Source of the DNA: Hirsutella rhossiliensis
Lineage: Eukaryota > Ascomycota > Sordariomycetes > Hypocreales > Ophiocordycipitaceae
NCBI RefSeq assembly: GCF_020360975.1
Contig: NW_025408680.1
Span: forward strand, 1,364,001-1,428,000
Length of the DNA stretch: 64,000 bases
Reading direction: 5' to 3'
Shown: positions 1-9,799 of the stretch, one piece after another
How the letters are laid out: each line of letters starts with the position of its first letter
Position numbering within the stretch: the stretch's first letter is position 1
Notes under the pieces: generated by a model
What the model was told of the DNA's origin: nothing
The model's input: only the letters and a program-made list of their open reading frames with translations
The model's database searches: none
Position numbers and translations under genes: made by a program

Positions 1-760
1 AGGATAGTCCTTTAAAAGCAGCTTATATAAAGGCTACCTTCTTCTTAATATATTATTTAAATAGGAGCCTAGAATTAAAAAAGACCCCTAGCTACTATAC
101 TAAGGGCTTTGCCTAAAAGAATAAGCCTCCTACCGTTATACCCTTTAAAATAAGCTGCTATTACCTACTAAAGTAAATAAGTTCTATCTTTAAGGGGTTA
201 AAGTAGACCCCTTAGTCTTTAGCTTATTTAAATAGGTTAGTAGCTATTACTTCTAGCTACTAAACGTTCTTCTTAGCTAAGGTTAACGTTATAGAGATAC
301 TAAAGTTATCTATATAAGATAGCTAGTATCCCTTAGCCGCTAGTATCCCCCTTATATATAAGAGGAATAAAATAGGGCTAATAAAGGACACTTAGGGTAC
401 TCCTATTACTAGGTTTATAAGGGGCTAAACTTATCCTTCGAAGGTTAGCTAGATCTTCCTTTTAGTAAGGAAGTAGTTTACCTAGCTTATAAGGGCCTTA
501 AGGAAGTTTAATTCCCTTAGGACCCTTATAAGCTATTCTTTTAATACGAAATTAAAGGCGCCCTTTATATTTAATAAGAGGGTATTAGTAATAGCCTTCT
601 TATTAAACTCCCGCTTCTTTTAGATATAGTATAAAAGGAGGAAGGCTATATCTATAGCTAACCGCTATTTTCGTCCCCTTAGCTATATAGGGTTTAGAAG
701 CCCGGCTATATTAGCTAAATAGCTTTACTAGGTAGCGTATAGCTTTTCGAGGACCTTTCC
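1..760 (-). pseudogene. LINE-A reverse transcriptase, fragment broken by RIP
   Basis: Reading the minus strand from about 720 to 540 gives a frame in which a Q/N-rich segment leads into AFLLLYYI and then LLLNIKGAFNFV. This is the finger-to-palm transition of Tad-type LINE RTs, whose motif A is normally LDIKGAFD. Both aspartates of that motif read as asparagine (codons at 569-571 and 551-553, reverse complement). In-frame stops are frequent. The catalytic FxDD motif would lie near or beyond the left edge and was not pinned down. It would synthesise cDNA at the target site if intact; here it is a dead relic. Confidence 0.75.
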
Positions 761-1979
761 TAAGTAGTTAAGTAGACTTATAACCTTATAGGCCTTAGGG
801 ATAGTATAGTCTAGCTTATTTTACTTAAGAAGTATAATTCCTATAGCTTCCTTTTATACCTTAAGGTAGTATCCTTAGTTAAATAAAGCTTTATAGGCCC
901 TATTAAAGACTATAGGGATAGCCTTATATATATATTATATAGGGAGGAAGCTAAGGGAGTCCGGGCTAAGGGCTTTCTTATTAAAAGAGCTAAAAATAGC
1001 CCTCTTAATCTTAGGGTCCTTTAGCTCTAGCTAGTCCTACTTAACTATAGCCTTACTACTTATCTAGCCCGGGGGCTCTTCTTTTTCTAAGCTCTAAGGG
1101 GGCTAAAGGGAGGGCTAAGGCTAGGGTCTAAGGTTAGAAAAAGGGTTATTAGGAAGGCCTCGTATTTTTCTATAAAGGTATTAGCTTTTACCTCTATCCC
1201 TTCTTTTATATATAAGATACTAAGAAGGGTAGGGTTAGCTCTAGCCTTAGTATAAAAAAAAGCTATAAAGACGTCCTTTCCTATTACTTTTATTAAGAAG
1301 CTCTCTTAGTATTACTTTTTAGTAGCCTTAATAATATACTTAAAGCTATTTTAGGCTTTTATAAAGCTCTTCTAGCGCTCCTTATCTTAAGCTAGCCTAT
1401 AAGCCTATTAGGCTAGGCTTAGGGCTTTCCGAAGGTAGGATAGCTCGTTAGTTTACTAGGGCTTAGATCCCTTATAAGGCCTCTTTTTCGGTATCGCTAC
1501 GTTTAAGGCCTCTATAAGGGTTCTTATTAAAAGGGAAGCTATCCCTTCTAAGTCGTTTTTTTTATAGCCCTCTCTATAGCTATAAGGAGGTCTTATTCCT
1601 TCTTAGCTAAGTATTCTAAAAATACCTTTTAGTCTACTTTCTTATAATTATAAGTAGTAGGCCTAGCTAGTAGTAGCCTATTAGGGCCCCTTAAGCTAGC
1701 TTTAAAGGCTATAGACTTATAATCTAAGCTTATAGCCTTTAAGAAGTAAAAGTTAGCTTAAGTTAGCTATTTAAAAGGGCTATAAAAAGCAAGGTTTATA
1801 ACTAAGGCCCCTTTTAAGCCTTTCTTTTAATAGGTGCCTTCTATAGCTACCTTAAGGTCTATTAATAAAGAAGCCTTATAGCGGTCGAGCTAGCTAATAA
1901 GGGCTTCTACCTTATAGGCCTTAAAGGGTTCCGTAAAAGGGTTTTAATAAAGGTAGTATAAGTTAAAGTCCCCTACTAA

Positions 1980-2430
1980 TAGGAAGGGCTATTATAGGAG
2001 CTAGGCTATTAGTAGTAGCCTTTTTATTATAAGGGGCCCTTACCGGCCTTAGTTAGCTAGGGCCCCTTTAACCTCTTTTTCGTTATATAGGTTAATAAGG
2101 GTAAACGGCTCGGCGCCTTCTACCCTTATAGCCTATATATTAGGATCGTAAAAGAGGTCGAAGCTAGGGCTAGCTTCTATCTAAGCTTCCTTCCTTTTAT
2201 AAGCTATAACCCTAGGCCTCCTAGCGAGCTTAGGAAAGTTAGTAGAGGGGATAAGGGTTATAATATTATAGGCCGGATACTATATAGGGATATAGCTATT
2301 ATCGATCTTATAAAGGTAAGGCTCTTATAATAAGATAAGGTCCGCTCTTATTTCTAGGGCCTACTTTAAGATCGATAGGTTAGCTATTTCCTACCTATTA
2401 GTATTATACTATATAATACTAATAGGGTTA
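1980..2430 (-). pseudogene. LINE-A APE-type endonuclease domain, broken
   Basis: The reverse complement of about 2,280-2,420 reads, between stops, NLSIL then ALEIRADLILL followed by EPYLY. This is the conserved N-terminal block of the LINE endonuclease (exonuclease-endonuclease-phosphatase fold), and the EP glutamate is kept. Further left the frame continues through a stretch resembling the NLY segment of the same fold. The domain nicks the target DNA in LINE transposition. Several glutamine codons are TAA/TAG, as expected from CpA mutation, so no functional protein is possible. The positions of later catalytic Asp/His residues were not all traced. Confidence 0.78.
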
Positions 2431-2449
2431 TAGTTAGGCCTAAGGAGCC

Positions 2450-3960
2450 TAAGCGGCTTTAAAGAATCTATAGGTATAAGGGGGCTAAGGCTATTAAGTA
2501 TTAGTTATTCCCTTATAGACTCCGTATTATACTTTATTAGTTATAAGGTGCTCTCCCTTATAGTTATAGTATTAAACCTTAAAATAAAAGCAGCCTTAGC
2601 TAGCCTTATAGCTAGGGTAGTTATAGTCCCTAGTTAAGTACTTTTCTAAGTAAAAGGTATACTTAATAGGCTGCCGGTAGGTCTAGGGGTTATAGCTAAA
2701 GGAAAGGCACCTATAGTACTATGTATATATAGTATATTCCTTATAGGCCTTAACTTAAATCTATAGACCTACTATATAGAGGCCTTTTTTCTAATATTCG
2801 GCCCCTATAGCCTTTAAAGGGACTATAAAGACGACCGATCCTACCTTCTACGTTAGGCCTAGGGTGCCTAGCTACCTAGGCTGCCCTAAGATATCGATCC
2901 CGCTAAAGGTTTTAGCTTTTATAGCGAAGATATTAAGGATAGGGGTCTTTAGGAGGTTAGGGACGCTCTAGGCTACTAGCTTAGTCTAGCTAGTAAGAAG
3001 GTCGGCCGATTTAATAGGTAGCTCCTTAAGGCATAGGGACTACTTTTCTCGCTGCTCTAGAAGCTTCTTTACTATATATAGGGCCTTTATTATTATAACT
3101 ATATTACCTTTATTCGAGGTCGATAGAGCTAATATAGCTAGTTCCCTTATAGCCTTATTAAGCTCGTTACGAAGCGTAATAGGGTTAATAGTTAGCGTTA
3201 GCGATTCCTTCTTTAGCTTTAAGATAAGTTAGAAGTCCTCTTTTACGTTCCTCTTAGCTAGGGCCTTAGCTATAGTCTTAGCTAGGGCTTTTACCGGAGC
3301 CTTAGCTAGGGCCTTAGCCGGGGCCTTAAGCGCCTTCTTTACGGTAACCTTAGCCTACGAGCTTGCTTCGAGGTTTCCTTAGGTAGCCCTAGGCTGCTAG
3401 GCGGCCTTAGGCTAGTATAGGGGCTATTATAGGGGCTATTAGCGGTCCGGGGTCCTTATAGCTGCTTTCTCGAGCCCTTTTATAAGGGTCTTATAAAAGG
3501 GTTCGATTTTTTAAGCTTCCTTAAGGGACTAGAGGGCCTGCTAAAGGAAGCCCTAGGCCCGGTCCCTAAGAAAGGGGTGCTAGGGCTAGGGCTAGGTCTA
3601 CTACGAGCGTTAAAATATAGGTCGGATAAGTATAGGGCTAATAAAGCTACTAAGCGTAGCTCTCTTTCGCCCTTTTACCTACTTTAAGGGCTAGTTAAGC
3701 TAGAAGTAGCTAGCCTAAGGTAGAGCTAGGCTAGGCCTAAAGAGGCTAGTCTTTAGTATAAGCTAGGTATTATCTTTTATCTTAATATCCTCTAGGTCTT
3801 AGTCTCGGGTCCTAGGCCTTTCTTCCGGGGTCCTTAGAAGGCGTTGGCCTTCTAGAGCTTCTTCTAAGCGGGCCCTAGCCTCTAAGGTGCTTATTTCGAC
3901 CCTTAAGTTAAGGGGTTAAAGTTAAGGGGCCCTCCTTATATCTAGGCCGGGGTCCTAAGT
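2450..3960 (-). pseudogene. LINE-A ORF1 (gag-like) region, broken, boundaries approximate
   Basis: This is the part of the element between the endonuclease and the 5' end, where Tad-type LINEs carry their nucleic-acid-binding ORF1. No zinc knuckle was confidently read. Support is positional, plus the existence of a second copy of its 5' half in LINE-B. There are many stops on both strands. Confidence 0.45.
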
Positions 3961-4258
3961 CGGGTCCGGGCTTAGTCCTGTTAGCGGGGGGGGGGATATA
4001 CCCTTAGTCAGCGAGGGCGGGGAAGAGTTTTCCACCCGTATAGGGGAGAACCTCGCCTAATTCGCAATCTTTGGCAGCATATTGCGCACCCGCTAGTAGC
4101 TGCACGAGGCTGCACTTAGGGGGGCGTAATACGCTATTCGCGACGGTTCTAGGCGTATGCTTTTTCCGTGTTTTAGGCTTGGTTTCGAAAAGTTGGCCGA
4201 GAAGACGTGGGTTGTGTGCTAAGGGCATTGTATAAATAGCTTTACTCTTTAGAAAAAT

Positions 4259-4334
4259 GGAGCGGGCACGAGTAATCGCCACGACCGGATGACCTGCGCT
4301 GCTAAGGTCATCATCCGGTACTCGTGCCCGCTCC
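4259..4334. repeat. Long imperfect stem-loop
   Basis: GGAGCGGGCACGAGTA at 4,259-4,274 is the exact reverse complement of 4,319-4,334 (16 bp). Inside it CCGGATGACC (4,285-4,294) pairs with GGTCATCATCCGG (4,306-4,318) with a three-base bulge, leaving a loop of about 11 nt. The outer arm contains the same CTCGTGCCC/GGGCACGAG core as the inverted-repeat units at 4,321-4,398 and 8,008-8,077. It could be a tiny non-autonomous element, paired repeat ends or an RNA hairpin; the sequence alone does not decide. Confidence 0.85.
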
Positions 4335-4398
4335 CACTTGTTCGAATTTAAAGTGGGTGAGTCGTAGCAAAATCCGACAAAGTAGGGGCGGGCAAGAG
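4321..4398 (-). repeat. Left inverted-repeat unit bracketing the MFS island
   Basis: The 78-bp unit begins CTCGTGCCC and ends GGGCAAGAG. Its core, GGGTGAGTCG followed by AGCAAAATC at 4,354-4,375, matches the reverse complement of 8,008-8,060 with scattered substitutions and a short indel. Together with the unit at 8,008-8,077 it forms an inverted pair around 3.6 kb holding the MFS gene. Confidence 0.7.
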
Positions 4399-4613
4399 TG
4401 TAAGGACTCGGGCGAAGTACATCCATCCATCCAACCACCCATTTGCCATACCTACTTGCTGCCAGACATTGATCCAGAGTAACTCCACAACCGCAAAGCC
4501 GAACCTTCTAAAATTACGAACTAAGAGAGACTATTCGTATGCACCTCAACTCTTAATCCGAAGCCTCCCTCTACAACCAAGTTAACGCGACATTCTTTCT
4601 TTTGCAGCAAGTC

Positions 4614-6785
4614 ATGGCGAATCACCTGTCCACTAATCCACCGAGAGACTCGACTTCGCCGCCGGCATCCAGTCTCAGATCTGGGCCGCCAGCTACCCCT
4701 GACGTCGACCACAAAGCTGCCAAGCGGGCGAGGAGAAAGTACAGATGGAAGATAGTGCTCGGCCTGGTCTGGCCCTATGCCCTCCAGGCGCTTGATGCCA
4801 CCATGTACGAGCTTCTATCCCACCCTCGATATGAAATGACTTGGCCATGTCTCTAACCCTTGACCGCAGCATCGCAAGCGCATTACCCTGGGTGGCCAGA
4901 GACTTTAACAAAATCTCGCAGCAAAATTGGATAGTCTCGGCCTTTAACCTCACCTCGGCAGCCTTCATCCCCTTCTGGGCCCAGATGGCCGACGTATTCG
5001 GTCGATATGCGGCCATCATCGCTGCCGTCTTCCTCATGCTCATCGGCAGCGCTCTCTGCACTGGTGCGCCGACAAGCGCATATGGGCTTCTGCTCTTGGG
5101 GCGCGGATTTCAAGGCGTGGCTTCCGCGGGACTCAACGTCGTCGTTCGGACCATCCTCGCCGACCGCGTGACGCTGCAGGAAAATGCAAAGAACTGGGCC
5201 ATATTTACCCTTGTCGGAGGCATTTCCTACGCCCTGGGCCCTGTCATTGGTGGCTACCTTACAAGGGCCAACTGGCGTTGGTGTTTCGGCATCAACCTGC
5301 CCGTCGGGGCTGCTGCACTGCTGGCCATCTTCACTATACTGCGCAAGGAGCTTCTCGGGCCCCAGCCCATCCCCGAGCTTGATGAAACAGCCGACACGGG
5401 GCACTTCACTAAGATTGCTGCGCGCCTTAAAACCGTCGATGTGGGAGGGCAAGCCTTCTTTCTTATGGGCTTTGGCCTCATTATCTTGGCCCTGACTTGG
5501 GGCGGCGTGACATACCCATGGAACTCTGCCGCCGTTATATCTTCGCTACTCATCGGGGGCTTTCTTGTGGGGTTCTTCTTCGTCTGGGAGCGGATGCTTG
5601 CTCCGGGTCAGTTCTTGTCTAAGAGGATATCGCGGCAGCGGCCCATGATCCCTTGGGCTCTCCTGACCAACCGGGACATTGGCTTGATCTTTTATATAGA
5701 ATGCGCCACAGGCATGGCAATGTTTGCCGTGAGATTGAACGATTCTCCTCTGCGAAAAATTATTTGCATACCCTCTAACATGGAGGCAGGTCCTTTACTT
5801 CTGTAATGTTTATTTTATTGCGGTCAAGGTATGGCTCGATTACCTGTCCCGTCTGACGTTGGCTCATGTGAGGTTTAGGGGAACAGCCCGGACGAAGCAG
5901 GTCTCCAGCTTCTTTTCTTTGCGCCAGGCATGGGCGGTACGGTCGAGCATCGCTGGCTGACGTTGCCATTCTGATCTTAGGCTAACTTGTCTGCAGTTGG
6001 AGTCTATCTGTGTGCCTTTATGTGTAACCGATGGCCGAGAATGACATTTCCGCCACTCTTCCTCGGCACCATCACCGAAGCCATAGGTATAGGCGTCCTG
6101 ACTTGGGCCCTGTTCAAAGAACAGTCGCCGCCCATCTTCGGCGCGATGGCCATGGTTGGTGCCGGCATGGGCCTCCGGTTCATGGTGGCTCCGCTGCACT
6201 GCATTGGCATTTTCAAGGCACATCGCGCTTCCGTCATTGGGTTGATTGCCATTGCCGTTCCACTTGGAGGGACTATTGGCTTAACGATTATGTCTACCAT
6301 CTTTAACAACGTTTCAGAACTCGACGCGAAAGATGGTGACTTCTCAAGGCTGCGGGACCAGCCGGCTGGAGTCGGGGAACAGGCCATCTATAAGGCCAAG
6401 GTAAGAGTGCAGTTGGTTGTAGGAAGACATGGCTGATGATTAAACTCAGATGGGTGTCGTCTGGGCTTTCGTTTCTATCACTCCCTTGATGGTTTTGGTG
6501 TGTCTATAAGCTATCCTACCTTGGAAGTTACAGGACTAATAGTATGTATAGTCCTGGATCTTGTGTTTCTTCCTCGGCAACGTCAAACTCGCCGACGGGG
6601 GCGGCAACGGCCAAGATGCTGTCTACGCGAAACCTTATCTTTGGTGCTTGTGGCAAGATAGGCAAGCAGCCAAGAGTATAGAAGATCCAAGGCTAGGGAG
6701 CTCGCACAGCAGAATAGAGCTCAACTCAACGCGCAGCAAGGCTGCAAGGTTTGAATGCGCGAACCCGCCGTCTCGCAGGGACTAA
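4614..6785 (+). CDS. MFS transporter, 14-TM drug/toxin efflux type (DHA2-like), seven exons
   Basis: Proton-coupled membrane exporter of the major facilitator superfamily; substrate unknown. Exons proposed: 4614-4804, 4870-5728, 5790-5828, 5879-5936, 5997-6400, 6450-6497, 6552-6785. All six introns (49-65 bp) are GT..AG, with branch-point-like CTAAC, CTGAC or CTAAT before the acceptor, and joining keeps one frame of 610 codons plus TAA. The start is the ATG at 4,614 (GTCATGG context). A basic 45-residue cytosolic N-terminus precedes TM1. DATIIASALPW (61-71) spans the first junction and is typical of the family. Loop 2-3 motif A-like QMADVFGRYAA lies at 102-112, motif B GRGFQGVASAG at 141-151 and antiporter motif C GGISYALGPVIGG at 180-192. 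Exon 3 is a 39-nt microexon encoding part of a helix (LYFCNVYFIAV). The C-terminal tail after the last helix, about 70 residues, is long for the family. No RIP damage is visible. It is the only credible functional gene here. Confidence 0.9.
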
Positions 6786-8007
6786 GGACGAAAGGTCAGA
6801 GTCAACATCTGAATTCCCGTCTGTTCTCGATCCAGGAGTGCGCGAAGTTGGGGATCGTTGCGTGCGCGGACTTGATCTTCGAGAGAGCAAACGGTCCGGA
6901 TGGAAATGCTATTCGCCCCCACGGCCGAGGGGTTGAAGACTCACGCCGGTATGCACTAAGATTGGTCTGCCCCGCCAGATGCCCCCATAAATCCATGGGA
7001 CCCTGCGATGCGGGATACCGGGAGGGGCCGCCTATATTCGAGGCCAGCCAAGATCCGCGCTGCCGGCGTTGAAGCTGAAGTCGCTCTTATAGGAGGCAGT
7101 TATTGATCATGTCGACATTTGTCAGCTATATCCATATAAGACCCAGCCTTCCACTCCTTCTATAGCTAGAGATATCATTATTAAGAGATCATTCATTTAG
7201 TCTTTCCTAGTCCATATGTGTGGACGACAAGACATATACCGGCTTTGGTACCGGCTCGAGGCAGAACTCAATAAGGTGGATGGCAAGCCGTATAACACTT
7301 CTAATCTTATTAGAAATTGTTTTTAACGATTCATGAGTACCGGTACTACCGCTACGGTACATTTCAGGCCCTCGCGGCTGCGCATCGTGTCCCGGTCGTA
7401 CGGTACCAGTGAAATTAAATGACCCGCGGATTGGCCCCGAACGGATTCCCAGTCTCCCAGCATACGTCTCTATTACTAGTCGCTGCTTAGTTTGACGAGG
7501 ACGAAGACGACCACCTAAGCAAGTGGCGGACAGGCAGGCATTGCTACAATAATTAGTACCGGCGCAAATGCGCTTAATTAGCAGCGATACATGCCCTACA
7601 GGGCCCCCGTCTGTAGCCCCGTGTGTGTATTGTAAAACGGTAAATGAGGTAGGCAGGCGGGCCCCGGGAAACGCGGATCCCGTTCGGCCTATTGGATCCC
7701 CCAATTTCTCCCCTTTACTTAGGCCTAAAAAAGGCCTCAAGAACACACATTATCACATCAATATAACGTGTTTTGCGGCTGCACACAAGCTGCTGCAGTA
7801 ATTATGCCTTAATCCATCGTGCATATCCCAACTATTTCCTCATTAGGCCCGAGCCGCAGAACGACTGTTCTGACTAGACCCAGCGTTACCGCACTCAAGG
7901 GATAAACTTAGGCTAAATCCAGCTTCGGTTATATCCAGCTTAGGCTATCCGTATACTTTTAGCCAAGTGTCCGGCACTTACGTCCCACACCTGGCATGAC
8001 AACGGTA
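6786..8007. other. Unmutated intergenic region downstream of the MFS gene
   Basis: Normal CA/TG content shows no RIP. Several open frames of 60-179 codons exist on both strands (for example 6,755-7,072 plus and 7,207-7,746 minus), but they overlap one another, lack introns or recognisable domains, and none is supported. Visible structure: a cluster of TACCGG/GGTAC strings between 7,238 and 7,563, a short palindrome AGGCCT-AAAAA-AGGCCT near 7,722-7,737, and a two-copy direct repeat of ATCCAGCTT at about 7,916-7,945. The frame 6,830-7,070 (plus) has protein-like composition and could be an eroded gene remnant. Confidence 0.4.
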
Positions 8008-8077
8008 CTCGTGCCCTGCCCCCACTCTTTCAGATTTCGCTTCGACTCACCCGCTTCCGCTTAAAGTGTGGCACGAG
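8008..8077 (+). repeat. Right inverted-repeat unit with 8-bp terminal inverted repeats
   Basis: The 70-bp unit starts CTCGTGCC (8,008-8,015) and ends with its perfect reverse complement GGCACGAG (8,070-8,077). The interior matches the left unit (4,321-4,398) in inverse orientation, sharing CGACTCACCC and the TTAAAG tract. LINE coding sequence begins directly after it, so the unit sits at the junction between island and LINE-C. Confidence 0.7.
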
Positions 8078-8078
8078 G

Positions 8079-8720
8079 CGGATCAGTAACAACAGTGGCT
8101 CCATCGCCTTCGTGGACGACTACTCTGCCTGGGTCACTAGACCAACAGCCGAGTCGAACAGAGATAGTATTCAGTCGATTATCGATGATGCGCTCGAGTG
8201 GGAGAAGCGCAGCGGCGCCACCTTTAAAGTTAATAAGACGTCCGTTATCTATTTTACACGCATCGCAGTACGCGATAGCGACTCGCCTTTCGCTATTAGA
8301 GGGAATAATATTAAGCCGAAGGACAATATAAAGCTGCTAGGAGTTATCATAGATTAAGCACTTCGCTTTAAGGAGCATATCGCCGGAGTAGCCGCTAAGG
8401 GGCTAACCGCTACTATATACTTAAAACGACTAAAGATAGCCTCGCTATAAACGGCGAGGCAACTATTTACTGCGACCGTTATGCCGACTATAGATTATGC
8501 CTCTAACGTTTAGTCGTATATATATAAGGCGAAAGAAGCGTTATAGATCGATAGGGCCTAGCGAATTAGAGCCTAGGTAATTATAGGAGGATTCCGTATA
8601 GTAGCAACGGTAGTAGCTAAGGCCGAGGCTAGCGTATAATTATTCCGAGAACGGCACGCTTAAGCGGTAGCGAAATTCTAGATAAGGATATAGACGCTCC
8701 CGAAGATATATCCTCTAATA
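8079..8720 (+). pseudogene. LINE-C reverse transcriptase, C-terminal half
   Basis: The frame beginning at 8,079 reads SIAFVDDYSAWVT with the FVDD catalytic motif intact (8,109-8,120), then IIDDALEWEKRSGATF and, at 8,330-8,356, LLGVIID, the hallmark sequence after the palm in Tad-like LINEs. The frame meets its first stop at 8,357. It then continues with RIP-type stops through ATIYLKRLKIASL and PTIDYASNV, the thumb region. The N-terminal half is absent because of 5' truncation. A GTG-initiated frame of 81 codons (8,112-8,357) lies inside this but is not an independent gene. Confidence 0.85.
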
Positions 8721-8929
8721 TCGTTAAGGCTTAAGCTATATAGGAGGTATGCCTCGCCGATATAGAAGCTCGCCTCGGCGATATTAAGACTAGATACTAA
8801 ACGCGTAGAAGTTATCTATAAGTTCGCACTCGCGCCGTAGGACGAACGTATATAGGTAACGTACGAGGTAAACCGAGTAAAAGTAATAAGGCCGGAGGTC
8901 CTAGAGGATATTACTATTACGACGTCTAG

Positions 8930-9340
8930 TTCTTAAAGGAAAGGCAAGGTCGGTTTAGGAGGCGTCGTTCGGGATACTTCCCGCGATAGCGTAGACGGGG
9001 TGCTAGCTAGCTATTCCGTTACTCTTAGCCCTAGCGGTAAGTAGAATGCCTATACTATAAGACTCGAGGCAATCGCTATAGCTCTAAGGTATATACCTTT
9101 AGGTCTTTATAACCGAGATCTTATTATTATAATAAGCAACCGCTCTATCTTATAAGTTATTAAGTAGCTATAGTAGTAATTTAGTTAGTATATAATATAG
9201 GCGATATATAGATCGGTTAAATTTCTAGTAAAAGAGGCTATAGAGTTAGACTTTATTAGGTACCTACTAAGAATAAGGAGTTTACTCTTAAGCTACTAGC
9301 TAAAATATAAGTAAAAGAGCGATATAAGATAAGTATATTA
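8930..9340 (+). pseudogene. LINE-C RNase H domain, broken
   Basis: Between stops the frame reads GKVGLGGVVRDT, then a beta-hairpin region, YTIRLEAIAIALRYI and later a DLIIIISNRSIL segment. This is the order of conserved blocks (first strand, E-containing helix, D-containing strand) of the RNase H fused to Tad-type RTs. The helix glutamate is kept; the third-block aspartate reads S-N. The domain removes the RNA template during cDNA synthesis. It is dead through stops at former Q/W codons. Confidence 0.7.
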
Positions 9341-9799
9341 CTAAATTAGTAATATTTTAAGTAAGATTAATAATATTATAACTATTACTTAATAAGTATA
9401 CGCGCGTTTATTAGATCCTAAAAGGAGTTAGAAAGTACTTAAAGTATATTAATAAGGCACTACTAGGTAAGTATACTTATAAGTTATACGACGAGCTAAT
9501 AAAAAAAGAATCTAAAGTATTAGTATAACTTTAAACTAGTAAATCGCGGCTAAATAGTTACCTCTATAAAATCGGGGTAGTAAAATCGGATAAGTATACT
9601 TATAGATAATTAGTAGAAATAGTAGAATATTTTCTCTTTTAATATAAAAGATAGATAGTATAACGAGAAATTATACTTTAATATACTCGCGGAAAAATAA
9701 GAAACTATTCTTTCTTCCTAAGAAGTAAGGTAGAGTTAGATAACGATAAGTAGTAGCTTAATATAAGGGATATATAGGCGATAATCTAGTTTATATTAG

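Larger units (their letters stand above)
1..3995 (-). mobile_element. LINE-A: RIP-degraded Tad-like non-LTR retrotransposon, left part outside the window
   Basis: On the minus strand this stretch carries, from right to left, an ORF1-like region, an APE-type endonuclease domain and a reverse transcriptase running off the left edge, the order of fungal Tad1-type LINEs. The 5' end of the copy lies at a run of ten G near 3,986-3,995, after which composition changes abruptly to normal CA/TG content. CA and TG are nearly absent throughout, so the frames are riddled with TAG/TAA. Segments 3,505-3,665 and 3,665-3,975 recur as LINE-B around 42,358-42,530 and 49,576-49,873, showing that it is a repeat. 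The orientation puts the LINE 5' end towards the MFS gene. Family from motif order; subfamily not established. Confidence 0.85.
3996..4613. other. Unmutated region upstream of the MFS gene
   Basis: CA and TG are normally represented from about 4,006 on, unlike the LINE to the left. The segment contains the stem-loop at 4,259-4,334, an inverted-repeat unit at 4,321-4,398, a weak TATA-like string TATAAATAG at 4,231-4,239, and a possible 5'-UTR intron (GTATGC at 4,537 to TTTGCAG at 4,607). The minus strand is open for 144 codons from 4,438 to 4,004, but the frame runs across the repeat units and resembles no family I know, so I do not call it a gene. Confidence 0.5.

Noticed and set aside
4004..4438. 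144-codon minus-strand open frame left of the MFS gene
   Set aside because: It crosses the stem-loop and inverted-repeat unit, matches no family I know and has no splice or neighbour support. Openness is expected by chance in this GC-balanced DNA.
4693..6387. Several antisense or shifted frames over the MFS gene (for example 4,883-5,452 minus, 6,004-6,387 minus)
   Set aside because: Shadows of the real exons: the plus-strand gene explains this DNA with consistent splice sites and family motifs.
6751..7072. Plus-strand frames of 61 and 105 codons after the MFS stop
   Set aside because: They overlap the end of exon 7 in other frames and lack domains; only noted as a possible eroded remnant.
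7207..7746. 179-codon minus-strand frame
   Set aside because: It runs through the TACCGG cluster, has no recognisable fold or homology, and no introns typical of this genome.
8069..8078. GGCACGAGG resembles the end of a commonly used cDNA cloning adaptor
   Set aside because: The match is short and embedded in a longer inverted repeat with a related copy at 4,321-4,398, so genomic origin is more likely than a vector remnant.
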